From Jiangella muralis (lineage in GTDB: Bacteria > Actinomycetota > Actinomycetes > Jiangellales > Jiangellaceae): a DNA stretch of 64,000 nt. The notes under the pieces are model-generated. The model searched no databases, was not told the origin of the DNA, and saw nothing but the letters and a program-made list of their open reading frames with translations. The stretch lies in NCBI RefSeq assembly GCF_001270745.1, contig NZ_LFXL01000032.1, forward strand, positions 59,984 to 123,983, given 5' to 3'. The stretch's first letter is position 1, and each line of letters opens with the position of its first letter. Position numbers and translations under genes: made by a program. Below are positions 45,741 to 54,941 of the stretch, piece by piece.

Positions 45741-47090
45741 TCAGGTGTCCAGCTCGGCGAGCCAGCGCAGCGCGCTCAGGCTCGGCGCGAAGCAGTACTC
45801 CCCGCCGCGGGTGACCACGAACGGCGGCAGATCCTGCAGCCTGCGGCGGATCGGTCGCTGCGGGATCGTGAAACTGCTCGAGTCGTCGTGAGGTCCGACG
45901 AGCGGGTCGGACTCCCGAGGGGCGCCGATGAAGATGCCGTCGTTGAGCCACTGAGTCTTCACGAACTCGAACTGTCGCCGGAGATGGGCGCCGGCGAAGA
46001 CGAAGATGATTCCGCGGTCGATCCCGTCGTCCTCGGTCACGCCTTCGGGCAGCATCGGCCCGTAACTGGTGCCGCGCCGGATCATCCGGTGGAGCCGGAC
46101 GTCCACGCTGCCCTCCTGGTCCAGTGCGTCACGAGGGTTGGCCCGACGGGCGTGAGCACCCACGGGGCACTTGAAGCCGCGAGGGTCGTCGCCGAAGGCG
46201 AAGTCGTTGTTGCGGTGCGGGTCGGAGCCGAGCTCGGGGTCGTCGTGATCGGGTGCGAGCGCGAGCGGGGCGCCGCTCTGCCAGCGGCCGACGATCTTCG
46301 CCCCGAGGACGTCTTCCTCCGCCCGGCTGGCTGACCTGGCGCGGAGGTAGCTCCGGTAGGCCGCCACCCTGGTGTGCAGCTTGCGGAACACGACGTAGGT
46401 GCCGTTGCGACCCAGGACCTCCGGGGCAGGCATGGGCGGCAGCTCGCCTGTCTCGTCGGGGTAGCCCAGGATGATCTCGCCGGCCTTGAGTGGCCGCTCA
46501 CGGGGATTGGTCGAGGCTCGGCCGCTTCCCTCGACCGCTGGTTGGCCGATGCCGTCCTTGAAGCCGAACGACGTCCGCCCTGTTGCGAGTTGGTAGCAGT
46601 CCTGACGCCAGATCAGCTCGATCCCAGGGAGTTCGGCGTGGGCTGCGCGGGCCTTCTCCGCGACGGTGTGAAGTCGAGCCTCGTCGGAAGAGAGGACAGC
46701 GATGGCCACATGCACATCGGTGCTGCCGAGAGGTTCCTCCCACTGGTCGGGACCGCTTGCACCGGTGTCTCCCAGGATCTCGGCCCGGGCGGCCATCCCT
46801 TGCCGGAACTCGGGCGCGAAGCTGTCCAGGGACGTCTGGGGCACCCCGAGTGCCTCGAGCCCGTGGTAGGTGAAGGCGACCGTGAGCGAGGTCTCGTCCG
46901 CCGTACCGATGGTGCTTGCGGGGTCGACGATCCGGTGCAGTCGCCGCACCAGCTCGCGTCCGTCGGCGCGGTCACGGATGCAGAGCAGCAGGTAGACGCC
47001 GACGTAGGGCGAGGGCCGCTCGTACAGCGCGCCGGCCTGGATGTCGTCGAGCTCGAGGGACGCGCCCATTGTGCCATCCATCGAAGTCAC
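45741..47090 (-). CDS. DyP-type heme peroxidase
   Basis: A 449-residue dye-decolourising peroxidase. SFGFKDGIGQPAVEGSG (near residue 172) contains the GxxDG distal motif with catalytic Asp. GTYVVFRKLHTRVAAYR and GAHARRANPRD follow, the latter including the proximal-His region, and IIFVFAGAHLRRQFEFVKTQW the C-terminal heme contacts. No Tat signal, so it is cytoplasmic or packaged. The class is the longer D/C-like form. It starts with GTG at 47090; an ATG at 47081 is possible. It follows the DUF4331 gene by 13 bp. Confidence 0.93.
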   Translation of the reverse strand: MTSMDGTMGASLELDDIQAGALYERPSPYVGVYLLLCIRDRADGRELVRRLHRIVDPASTIGTADETSLTVAFTYHGLEALGVPQTSLDSFAPEFRQGMAARAEILGDTGASGPDQWEEPLGSTDVHVAIAVLSSDEARLHTVAEKARAAHAELPGIELIWRQDCYQLATGRTSFGFKDGIGQPAVEGSGRASTNPRERPLKAGEIILGYPDETGELPPMPAPEVLGRNGTYVVFRKLHTRVAAYRSYLRARSASRAEEDVLGAKIVGRWQSGAPLALAPDHDDPELGSDPHRNNDFAFGDDPRGFKCPVGAHARRANPRDALDQEGSVDVRLHRMIRRGTSYGPMLPEGVTEDDGIDRGIIFVFAGAHLRRQFEFVKTQWLNDGIFIGAPRESDPLVGPHDDSSSFTIPQRPIRRRLQDLPPFVVTRGGEYCFAPSLSALRWLAELDT

Positions 47091-47103
47091 CCGGTTTCCA
47101 TGG

Positions 47104-48264
47104 TCAGTGATGCTCGGGGGGTTCGGGCGGGTTCGGGTTCGGCGCTGCCAGGTATGGAAAGCTGACCGTGCCCGGCCGGGTGGCGGAGTCGACCCCGTCG
47201 CGGATGGTGGGGCCGCGGCCCGCGTTGACGAGCTGGGTGAAGATCGTGTCCATGACGTCGTCGTTCAAGGTCCGGCCCCCACACGTCACGTGAGACTCGC
47301 CGCGCCGGGCAGCCAGTTCGATCTCGAGGAACGACCCTCGCTCGACATAGGGCTTGGTGACGTCGACGACCAGGTAGTCGGCGAGGATCAGATCGGTGAG
47401 CGGGTGACTGCCGTCCCCGTCGATGGGCCAGTCCATCGTGCCGTCGAGGCCGTCCCAGAATGCGAGGTTGGCGTCCAGCCGCGCTCGGTAGGCGCCGGCG
47501 TAGGAGTCTCCGAGGTGAAACGCGTCATCCATGTTGTACAGGTCGCGGATCTCGAGGTCCCGGTTCACCAGGTCGAAGTCCTTCGGGGCGAGCATCATGT
47601 TCTTCACCTCGGGGCGACCCACCCGTTCGATCCTGACGTTGAACTCACCGCGGGTCAGAGTCTCGGCGACAACGCCGACGAGCGTCCCGCCCGGCAGGAA
47701 ACCGGTGTCGATCTCGACGACGATGCTCAGCACGTTCTTGCCGTCGAGGAAGATCGATCCGGAGTCGGTGAAAGCGAGCTTCCGGGTCGCAATGGTGGCC
47801 AGGGCGGCGCGGGCGTCCATGATGAACGGGTCCCACCGCACGCCGGCGAAGACCCGCATGCCGCGCCCCGCCCCGCCCTCCTCGGCGTTGACGCGGAAGG
47901 ACGCCTGTTCCCCGTTGGGTATCAAACAGGTCCCCTGCTGCTCATGGTCCGGCTGGCCCGCGCCCGGGCCCGCGATCTGGTCCGACACGTGCTCCGGCGC
48001 GCCGAAGACGCAGTCGAGGACCAGCTCCTCGTCTCCTGGGACGAACTGCCAACCGGACCCTTCCCTCGTCGGCGGGGTGAGAGATCGCAGCCGGAAGCGA
48101 TACATCAGCCCCGCGGAGAAGAGGTCCGAGGGCTTGGCCATCGGCAGCGTGTTCAGGACGAGGACGAGGCGCCCCGGGCTCTCGGGACTCGGGAACGCGT
48201 ACACGTCCGTGATGTCCGCGATCGGATCGGCCAGGGCACGCGGCCCGGAGATGTGATCAGACAT
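47104..48264 (-). CDS. DUF4331-family protein
   Basis: A 386-residue protein of the DUF4331 family. It begins DHISGPRALADPIADITDVY with the FxSPxxPGRLVLVLNT pattern and continues with MYRFRLRSL, NVLSIVVEIDTGFLPGG and LADYLVVDVTKPYVERGSF. Family members are beta-rich and mostly secreted, but no signal peptide is visible here. The biochemical role of the family is unknown. GAGG precedes the ATG at 48264. It sits between the unknown 182-residue gene (26-bp gap) and the DyP peroxidase gene. Confidence 0.88.
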   Translation of the reverse strand: MSDHISGPRALADPIADITDVYAFPSPESPGRLVLVLNTLPMAKPSDLFSAGLMYRFRLRSLTPPTREGSGWQFVPGDEELVLDCVFGAPEHVSDQIAGPGAGQPDHEQQGTCLIPNGEQASFRVNAEEGGAGRGMRVFAGVRWDPFIMDARAALATIATRKLAFTDSGSIFLDGKNVLSIVVEIDTGFLPGGTLVGVVAETLTRGEFNVRIERVGRPEVKNMMLAPKDFDLVNRDLEIRDLYNMDDAFHLGDSYAGAYRARLDANLAFWDGLDGTMDWPIDGDGSHPLTDLILADYLVVDVTKPYVERGSFLEIELAARRGESHVTCGGRTLNDDVMDTIFTQLVNAGRGPTIRDGVDSATRPGTVSFPYLAAPNPNPPEPPEHH

Positions 48265-48290
48265 GACGGTGCCTCGTCCCACCCGCGCGG

Positions 48291-48839
48291 CTAGTCGGCG
48301 GCCTCGTCCAACAACGGCCGAAGGGCCGGGTGCTCGAGTATCTCGGCGGCCTGCGCGTGATCGAGCACCTGCTGGAACGCGCGGTTGACCCGCTGCGACT
48401 TCCGGATCTCCTTGACTGTCCCGCCGTAGTTGCGGGCATACGCGGCGGCCGTCTGCTCGGCGTCGAGGACGAAGGCTCGCACGGCCGCGACATCCGGCAG
48501 CCCGTCGTACCCCTCCACGTGACCGAAGATGGCGTCGAACAGCGCCAGCGTCGGCCCCGAGGTGAAGAAGTCCTCCATGTAGGCATCCCATGGACCGTCG
48601 AAGCTGGTGATGAACGCCAGGCGCGTGTCGTCGTCGAAGAGCACGAACCGCGCCTCGTGGATCGTCTGGATCGCCATCCCGTAGTCACCGGGCCGGTAAC
48701 CGGGTGTGTCCTGCAGGCTGAGGAGCGCGGCCCGCAGAGGCGGCGCCTGGCCGTCCTTGACGCGGAAGAACAAGCTGAACTCGCTCGTCGGCCCGACGCT
48801 CAGGCCGGGCCGGGTGACTCCACTGTCCGGTGCGGCCAT
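48291..48839 (-). CDS. Unknown protein, first gene of the DyP/DUF4331 operon
   Basis: A 182-residue soluble protein, not recognised with certainty. EFSLFFRVKDGQAPPLRAAL, TIHEARFVLFDDDTRLAFIT and SFDGPWDAYMEDFFTSGP resemble a ferredoxin-like dimeric alpha/beta-barrel, the same fold as half a DyP peroxidase. The C-terminus is helical (TVKEIRKSQRVNRAFQQVL). AGGC-type purines lie before the ATG at 48839. It may be a heme-free partner of the peroxidase encoded two genes later. Confidence 0.72.
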   Translation of the reverse strand: MAAPDSGVTRPGLSVGPTSEFSLFFRVKDGQAPPLRAALLSLQDTPGYRPGDYGMAIQTIHEARFVLFDDDTRLAFITSFDGPWDAYMEDFFTSGPTLALFDAIFGHVEGYDGLPDVAAVRAFVLDAEQTAAAYARNYGGTVKEIRKSQRVNRAFQQVLDHAQAAEILEHPALRPLLDEAAD

Positions 48840-49176
48840 CGGTTGCCTCCCCCGCTCCCCCGGCTCGACCGGAGCACGCCGCGGATCAAGCCAGGTATCC
48901 AGAGCTGGAGCACTCCAGCCACCCGGACCATAGGTCCGGTTCCGGCGGGCCCGCCTCACCCACCATGGGTGAACTGCACTCAAGGCCGCCCCGATCCGAC
49001 ATGACCAGAACGTGTACGACAGCACCTTCGCCGGCTACCGGCACGGAATGACAGGTGCGCCTCCGCCCCAGCAGGCTCCGGAGTCGCTTCGAATCACTCA
49101 TTGCGCGTGATGCCACGCCGTCCGGCCTGTGGTGACGATGTCGTAAGAAGGGCAGTCCGACCGTGGTGGAGGAATG
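48840..49176. other. Intergenic region upstream of the DyP operon
   Basis: The 337 bp contain the promoter region of the five-gene operon on the minus strand and the flank of a decaying gene on the plus strand. A CTGGAGCACTCCAG palindrome lies near 48902-48915. No other gene, repeat or RNA is seen. Confidence 0.55.
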
Positions 49177-49470
49177 ATGGCCAGCGAGCCGAGAGCCAAG
49201 CGCAACGTCCATCGGCGGCCGTGGACGGTCGTTGCGGTCGTGATCGCGCTGTGGGTCCTGGCGGGGTGCGACTCCGCCGGGAACTCGTCGAGCACCGCCT
49301 CGCGCTGTCCGGGCCGTCAACGGCCTCATCGAGCGTGAGGTTCGTGCGTTCATCGCCTCGGACGAGTTCGCCGACTTATGGACTCGAGTCAACTCCCGAG
49401 CGCAGCAGGGCCCTGCAGCGGGTCCTGACCGGCGACAGTTCCGGGGCGGTCACGCTCGAGGGCGATCAGC
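49177..49470 (+). pseudogene. Decayed lipoprotein/membrane protein gene
   Basis: GGAGG and ATG at 49177 open a peptide with a signal sequence and lipobox WVLAGC, but the frame stops at 49338 after 53 codons. The natural continuation appears in other frames: VNGLIEREVRAFIASDEFAD, LWTRVNSRAQQ, then LQRVLTGDSSGAVTLEGDQ. These resemble parts of an actinobacterial membrane protein whose C-terminal half is lost. At least two frame changes are needed, and the last piece is fused in frame to an integrase tail at about 49470. Confidence 0.6.
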
Positions 49471-49582
49471 CGGCGCACCTGCGGCACGCGCAGTTCGCGA
49501 TCACGATGGAGATCTACACCGAGGTATCGTCAGCGGCGACCCGCGCCGGATTGAAGCGCCTGAGTGAGAGCTTGGAGGGGTG
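49471..49582 (+). pseudogene. C-terminal stub of a tyrosine integrase
   Basis: HLRHAQFAITMEIYTEVSSA followed by ATRAGLKRLSESLEG is the end of a phage/ICE-type tyrosine recombinase, with the last catalytic His region (usually LGHAQ) and the nucleophilic Tyr in MEIYTEV. Everything upstream is missing; the sequence joins a lipoprotein remnant. An att core follows 64 bp later, as expected for int-att of a tRNA-integrating element. Confidence 0.75.
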
Positions 49583-49593
49583 AGGCCGTTGCT

Positions 49594-49614
49594 GTACTTC
49601 GCTGCTGTACGCGG
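49594..49614 (+). repeat. Short direct repeats TGCTGTAC between integrase stub and att core
   Basis: TTGCTGTAC and GCTGCTGTAC occur as near-adjacent direct repeats just after the integrase stop. Such repeats commonly flank attP of tRNA-specific actinobacterial elements and could be integrase arm sites. Confidence 0.4.
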
Positions 49615-49645
49615 CCCATTCTGGCCAGCTCAGCTGACGTTTCTG

Positions 49646-49692
<47 letters not shown>

Positions 49693-49715
49693 AACGTAAC
49701 CCCAAGGCTCTCACC

Positions 49716-49738
49716 TGGCAGCGATGGAATCGCTGCAG
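49716..49738. repeat. Hairpin next to att: GCAGCGAT-GGA-ATCGCTGC
   Basis: An 8-bp perfect stem (49718-49725 and 49729-49736), extended by ACCTG/AGGT with a bulge. The half AATCGCTGCA (49728-49737) recurs exactly upstream of the MerR-like gene at 54958-54967. A second hairpin, CAAGATCAT/ATGATCTTG, lies at 49791-49822 downstream of the protease gene and may be its terminator. Confidence 0.5.
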
Positions 49739-49859
49739 GTCAGCGACCTGACCTGACCCAGGGTCACCCGGCCTGACCGCGTCTGACCATCAAGATCATC
49801 CCATGGATATCCCATGATCTTGCTCCTCGGTCGAAGGTACCAAACCGTGCTTCAAGCAC

Positions 49860-52413
49860 CTAGGTTTTGACTTCGACCATGGGTGCGATCTGTCCGGCGA
49901 CGGGGGTCCATAGGTCGACTTCCACCTCTGGCGACTCGATACTCACAACAAGTGAGTAGTCGACACCTTGATCACTCTGGTCATAGTCACGCCGGTTCTT
50001 CCACCAGCCCGCGACTGGATAGACAGCGATAGCACCCTTGCTTGCGAGATCCGCCGCCGTGCCGGTCCAGATGTCGGTGTGCAGTGAGCCCGGGGCTTGC
50101 TGCTGGTTGCTCCCGAAGAGCCAACCTGTCTCGGTATCGAGAGTTGGAGGACGCTGCCCGTCGAGGCGGGCGCGCGTGTTGAGCCGTTGGCGGAAGGACT
50201 CGAGGCTCTCCTCGGGGCGCTTTGTTGCGAACCGCAGCCCATGCGATGGATAGATATATCTGCCCGTCCAGCCGCGACTGGACGGGTTCGGCTCGATGAA
50301 GTACGAGAGCGTCACACGGAGCTGGACCTGGGCTCCACCCAACGCCTCCAACTGCTCGATCGGCCACGGGAGCTGGTGGAGGTTCATCTCACGCACTTTG
50401 CCCGTGCTGCTGCCCTGCTCTCGCTCATACGGGTGTATCTGCGCCTCCGCTATGAGCGTCAGCGCGTCGGCTGCGCTGCGTAGCGCTCGGGTGGCGTCGG
50501 GCACGCCCATGCCGTACCGGCGCAAGAGGCTCACACGGCGGGCCCTGCTCGTCTCACCGCTGAAGCGGTCGCCCATGGCTTCGGTCCACTGTGCTGAATG
50601 GACGATCAGCGCGCGGACCGTCTCGGGCCGGAAGTCGGGGTAGGTCGCATAGACGTCGGCCGCGATGGCAGCCACCCGTGCCGTAGCTGCTGAGGTATCG
50701 CGTGTCGTGGTGAAGAACCCCTCACCGGGCCGTTGGAGTCTGGTCGTTAGCAGGGCCAGGTTCGGGGGCGTATCGACATCGGTCCGGTCCGGAGAGGCGG
50801 CGACATTGCCTCCGTTCGCGACCACGTCGGGCTTGAATGGCCACTTCTTGCGATCGAATACTACTGAGGTACGACTGACAGGCGAGAGCTCGCCGCGCTG
50901 CGCGATCGGTACGTAGCCTGCAAAGTGACCGGGCGCACCCGCCATGTCGTCATGCGCCGAGTATGCGCCGACTGTCAGGGCGTTCCAGGACTGGGCGGGG
51001 TCTTCGACTGGCTCAACGTCGCTACGGGCGAGATGGTCATCCGCGGCAATGATGCCTCCGATGTTTCCCGCAGAGATAACAAACAGTCGTGGTCGGCGCA
51101 CCTCGTCGCGGTCAAGGTAGGTGAACTTGGGGTCGGTGTCGTCGATGGCTCTTCCGAATGCGAGGGCATCGATAGTGGCGGACCACGATGTGGGGCGACC
51201 GGCCTCAGGGCGCTCGGCAGGCTCAGACTCCGGGGAGCTCGTCACCGGGCGGGGAGCAGTCACGGCAAGCATGAACACCCGTGCGCGATGCGCCGCCTGA
51301 ATCTCAGGGCGATCGACGGAGCGGGCTGTGACAGCACCGTAGAGGTCACGGTCGTTCTCGCCATGGTCGGGGAGAAGCTTCACGGACTCGAGGCGGTGAC
51401 GTAGATGGACGGTATGCGTGTCCGTGATCGCGCCCTGCAGATCGCTGTAGAGCGCGAGCCCGGCCATCTCTGTGCCGTGTGGCTGGATAGGGCGGCCATG
51501 CCAACGTGCGTCCGCGACATGGACGTCGGCCGGCGCAATCGAGTCGGTGAGAAGCGGGTGACCGTCCTGCACGCCTGTGTCCAGGATGCACACTACGGGA
51601 GCGTCTTCTCCCGCAGCCCGAAGGCGCTGCCGAAGGTCCTCCACCCATTGCGCTTGCTCTGACGCCGGAGTCCGGTGAGGAAGCTCGCTACATCGTGCGG
51701 CCGTCGCAGCTCGGCGATGTCATCGAGCGACTCGAACGTCTCAGCGAGCTGGCCCGCGGTCGCACGAAGTAGCACAACGGTTCTGTCGCCAAAGCCGAGG
51801 TAGTGCTCGCTGGTGCGGAGTCCTTGTTGCTCGACGAACGCCGTGAACTGGTCAAGCTCGTGACCGTCTCGCTTCCGCAGCCAGACCTCCCACCATCGAG
51901 GTTCCGCATGGTCGTCGGGGAACAGCTCTTCGGGGTCTGTCCACAGCTCCCGAATCGTGGCTCGGCGAATCGACTGGATACCTTCTATCAACGCGGCGTG
52001 CCGGGCTTTGTCATTGGAAGCTGTTTCGACATACCGGGCGAGGCGCTGAAGGAAGTACTGCTTCTTGCCGTCGGGAACGAAGACGGTGGCCACCTGGACA
52101 GCGCCGTCCTCGGTCTGGGTCTCACGCACAGCGACCAGCTCAGGCTGGGCGCCGCTGCTTGTGGGTCGAGACTCTCCAGCGCCAGTTCAAACCCTGGGAA
52201 CGACACGAAGGTGATGTATGTCCCCTCCGTCTCGGCTTCGGCACTCGTCGGAGTGAGTGCTTCCTCAAGTTCCCTGGTGAGCCGGCGGCCATGTTGCGTC
52301 CGGTTCCCGGTGAATCCTTCCTTCTCGCTGCCACCTCCGCTGCTCGCAAGCGTGAATGGCTCTGGCCTTGGTGGGGTTGGTACAACGATGTGCGGCCGGT
52401 CGCGTTCAGCCAT
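49860..52413 (-). pseudogene. ietS: IetS-like subtilisin-family protease, split by two frameshifts
   Basis: Three overlapping minus-strand frames make one S8 protease. Frame 1 (52413 to about 52150) has the N-terminus ERDRPHIVVPTPPRPEPF and TYITFVSFPGFELALESLD. Frame 2 (to about 51672) has VRETQTEDGAVQVATVFVPD and LRTSEHYLGFGDRTVVLLRA. Frame 3 (to 49860) has the protease: VVCILDTGVQDGHPLL (Asp), QPHGTEMAG (His), LFVISAGN and RDTSAATARVAA (Ser). Each junction is repaired by adding one base (CCC to CCCC near 52148; one G or C near 51673), giving about 851 residues, near the usual IetS size. The ATPase partner stops 5 nt upstream. IetAS pairs are known anti-plasmid/anti-phage systems. The triad is intact, but the product is probably not made unless the indels are errors. 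Confidence 0.82.
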
Positions 52414-52418
52414 GCTGC

Positions 52419-53420
52419 CTACGCGCTCGCCACGGATCGCGGAGGACTCGTTCGTGGCCGCCCTTCGAGCGCGGCCACAAGATCACCAGAGAGGATTCGA
52501 GTTCGCCCGGACAGGACAGTGCGCTTGGCAGCGTTCTCGGCCGCTGTCGCGACCTCCGCGTGGCTGAGGCCCCGCGCAGCAGTGATCACGCGCCCCCAAC
52601 TCAGGTTGCCGGTCTGGAAGGTTGCGAGCCGGTTCTTGATCACGGCACGCACGCTGTCGTCGTCGGGGAGCGCAAAGTCCATGACTGTGTCAAACCGGCG
52701 GAAGAGCGCGTTGTCGAGCAACTGTGGATGATTGGTGGCGGCGATAACAATGCTCTCGGATGTGTCTTCTTCGAGGAACTGAAGGAACGAGTTCAGAACA
52801 CGACGAATCTCGCCGACATCGTTGGGCGCTGCACGATCACCTGCGAGGGCGTCGACTTCGTCAAAGAGGTAGGCGCCCCTCGTCTCGACGAGTGCATCGA
52901 AGATCAAGCGTAGTTTCGCCGCAGTCTCCCCCATGTACTTCGTAATGATCGTGTCCAGCCGGATAGCAAAGAGCGGTAGCCCCAGCTCCCCGGCGACGAC
53001 GCGCGCCGTGGAGGTCTTCCCCGTCCCTGGTGGGCCAATCAGAAGTAACCGCCGCGCTGGGCGAAGCCCGTGGCGTGCCAAGACATCACGCTGACGCTGT
53101 TCAAGGAGGACATGCCTCAGCCGCTCGCTGAGTTCCGGCGCCAGCACGAGATCCGCGAGGCGCGCATCGGGGTACGTAACGGTCAGTAGGGAACCTAGCT
53201 CGCCACGCGGCTGCGCGACGGGCACAACGGAGGCAACGCGGGACTGGGCCGGCCCTCGCTTGCGAAGGTCCTCAACCAAGTCGCGCAGTTCCTGCGCGAA
53301 CTTGGACTGCCCCGCGCGGGCAGCTTTTGCTGCCACCTGCATGGCGACGGAGTAGAACTGGGGATCATCGCCATCGGCGTGACTCTTCACCAGAGCCTTG
53401 AGCTGGTCATTTGTCGCCAT
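52419..53420 (-). CDS. ietA: IetA-like AAA ATPase of an IetAS defence system
   Basis: A 333-residue AAA+ ATPase. The N-terminal helical domain (residues 1-60, DPQFYSVAMQVAAKAARAGQ) is followed by Walker A GPPGTGKTS (129-137), Walker B YLFDEVDAL (184-192), sensor 1 AATNHPQ (228-234) and arginine finger RRFD (241-244). GGAGG 8 nt before the ATG at 53420 fixes the start. The stop lies 5 nt from the protease start, so the two form one operon. IetA plus a subtilisin-like IetS blocks incoming DNA in the known system. Codon bias is weaker than in the chromosome to the left. Confidence 0.88.
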   Translation of the reverse strand: MATNDQLKALVKSHADGDDPQFYSVAMQVAAKAARAGQSKFAQELRDLVEDLRKRGPAQSRVASVVPVAQPRGELGSLLTVTYPDARLADLVLAPELSERLRHVLLEQRQRDVLARHGLRPARRLLLIGPPGTGKTSTARVVAGELGLPLFAIRLDTIITKYMGETAAKLRLIFDALVETRGAYLFDEVDALAGDRAAPNDVGEIRRVLNSFLQFLEEDTSESIVIAATNHPQLLDNALFRRFDTVMDFALPDDDSVRAVIKNRLATFQTGNLSWGRVITAARGLSHAEVATAAENAAKRTVLSGRTRILSGDLVAALEGRPRTSPPRSVASA

Positions 53421-53589
53421 TGGCCCGACCTCCCTCCAGTTCGATGATCGTCCTGTACCGGGTTCGACAGACCTTAGTCTGAGCCTACCGACCGCGGCTA
53501 GATGTAGCCTCTCGGGTGCCACGCCAGAGCTTCGTGTGGCCGCCCCGTGGCTGTGGATCCGTTCGTCGACACCAGCGGACTTCGACGGT

Positions 53590-53823
53590 TCAGATGTGGT
53601 TGGCCGCGACCAACGCTTCGTCGAGGAGCTCGGTGAGGGGCCGGGCTTGGTTGTACAGGTGAGCCATGTGTTCTTGGCCGCGATGAGGCACGACAGGGCT
53701 GCGCCGACGAGCGCGGCATTCTCGGGTTGCCCCGGTCGTGCTCGCCGGTGCGGCTGCCGAAGATTTCGAGCCAGTGGTCCACTCCGCCGCTTGGCGGGCG
53801 CTCCCAGGACGGCTGCGGCTGTC
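53590..53823 (-). pseudogene. Frameshifted gene remnant upstream of ietA
   Basis: Three short frames join naturally: DHWLEIFGSRTGEHDRGNP, then ENAALVGAALSCLIAAK, then EHMAHLYNQARPLTELLDEA and LVAANHI plus TGA at 53590. Adding one C near 53727 and one G near 53685 restores a single frame. The product family is not recognised; it is helical. The upstream part is lost. With 53421-53589 it fills the gap between ietA and the next gene. Confidence 0.55.
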
Positions 53824-53906
53824 ATCGAGCGGGTCTTGACCGCGCGTCGTTGAGCTGTTGGCCCGTACAAGCGAGCATGTCTCATCCATCGGCGATCGAC
53901 CGGCTC

Positions 53907-54233
53907 TTACACCCAATCGAGCAGTGCGACAAGGTCGCGGGCGTCGACGATTTCTAGGACACGGCCCGAACCGTCCGAGGCGGAGACCAGCCACCTGCCG
54001 TCGTTTGTGCGGCTCACGCGACGTTCCATGACGGCCTCATAGATGCCGGCGCCCTGCAGGCTGGCGGGGCGCGTCTCTATGCGGCAGTCCCAGTCGTAGC
54101 CGCCCGGCCAGATCGTTTCTTCGGGAAAGCCGATGTCAACGAGGTCTTGCTTGGTCAGCAGGTAGCGGACGTGGGAGGGCAGTTCGGCACGATTCCGTGG
54201 CAGCGGTGCTCGTTTTCGCATCAGGATCTCCAT
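53907..54233 (-). CDS. Hypothetical protein, 108 residues
   Basis: Not recognised. LPSHVRYLLTKQDLVDIGFP, ETIWPGGYDWDCRIETRPA and DARDLVALLDWV suggest a small alpha/beta protein. The first part is basic. It follows the 166-residue gene by 9 bp on the same strand, so they form an operon at the left part of the island. Codon usage is typical of the island. Confidence 0.6.
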   Translation of the reverse strand: MEILMRKRAPLPRNRAELPSHVRYLLTKQDLVDIGFPEETIWPGGYDWDCRIETRPASLQGAGIYEAVMERRVSRTNDGRWLVSASDGSGRVLEIVDARDLVALLDWV

Positions 54234-54242
54234 GCCTCGGGG

Positions 54243-54743
54243 TTAGCGCGGAGGCGGCAGGGTGCGAGAGCGCCAGGCGTCGCCGGTCTGAATGTCCGGA
54301 CTCGCCAGTTCGATCGTGAAGTGGTCACTGGCATCGGGACCAGGTACTGGTCGTAGCGTCAGCGGGCGGCCGGCTCGCACCAGATGCGCCATCTCCTGGT
54401 AGCTATCGATCTGGACTTCGGCCGACCCGCCGCCCTGGTGTATCAGCGCAGCGAGCACCACCGATGCAAATCGATCCGGAGGAACCTCGACGCCGCCGAC
54501 CGGCACGTCAGGTGTGTCCGCCGTCCGCCTGGCCCTGACTGGTGCCGCGACGGCGCGCACCGTCACCTCGGTCCCGTCGCGGCTCTGGTCGTAGTCGAAG
54601 AGCCACTCCGAGCGCCCATCGTGTGTTGCGCTGGCGTCGATTGCCGCGTCGAGTTCCGCTCGGGTGAATGTCACCGATCCGCCAGCCCGTCTGATGAGAG
54701 CGGCGAGAAGACACTCGAGGAGGCCAGTATCGTCACCCGTCAC
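54243..54743 (-). CDS. Hypothetical protein, 166 residues
   Basis: Not recognised. It appears to contain two related halves, each with a helix plus GGGS-like turn: LLECLLAALIRRAGGSVTFT (residues 6-25) and SVVLAALIHQGGGSAEVQID (near 90-110), which suggests an internal duplication. The GTG at 54743 has AGGAGG about 13 nt upstream; the frame extends to 54851 without a better site. It is in an operon with the 108-residue gene and divergent from the MerR-like gene. Confidence 0.6.
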   Translation of the reverse strand: MTGDDTGLLECLLAALIRRAGGSVTFTRAELDAAIDASATHDGRSEWLFDYDQSRDGTEVTVRAVAAPVRARRTADTPDVPVGGVEVPPDRFASVVLAALIHQGGGSAEVQIDSYQEMAHLVRAGRPLTLRPVPGPDASDHFTIELASPDIQTGDAWRSRTLPPPR

Positions 54744-54941
54744 GTTATCCGCACCCTCCTGCCGCAGATCCACAGATGGGCGCAGCGCCTGGATCTGCCA
54801 GCAGCGGGCTGCCACTCCTCTGCGGGGGATGGACAGAGCCCAGCTCGTCACGATCCCACACAGCGTGGACCCGTGGAGAACAACGAACTAGCCGCGGCAT
54901 CGCACCTCCCGGGACTGTAACCCAACCATGGCCCATAGTAG

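Noticed and set aside
46374..48294. Long plus-strand frames opposite the DyP and DUF4331 genes
   Set aside because: Antisense shadows of clear enzyme families with intact motifs.
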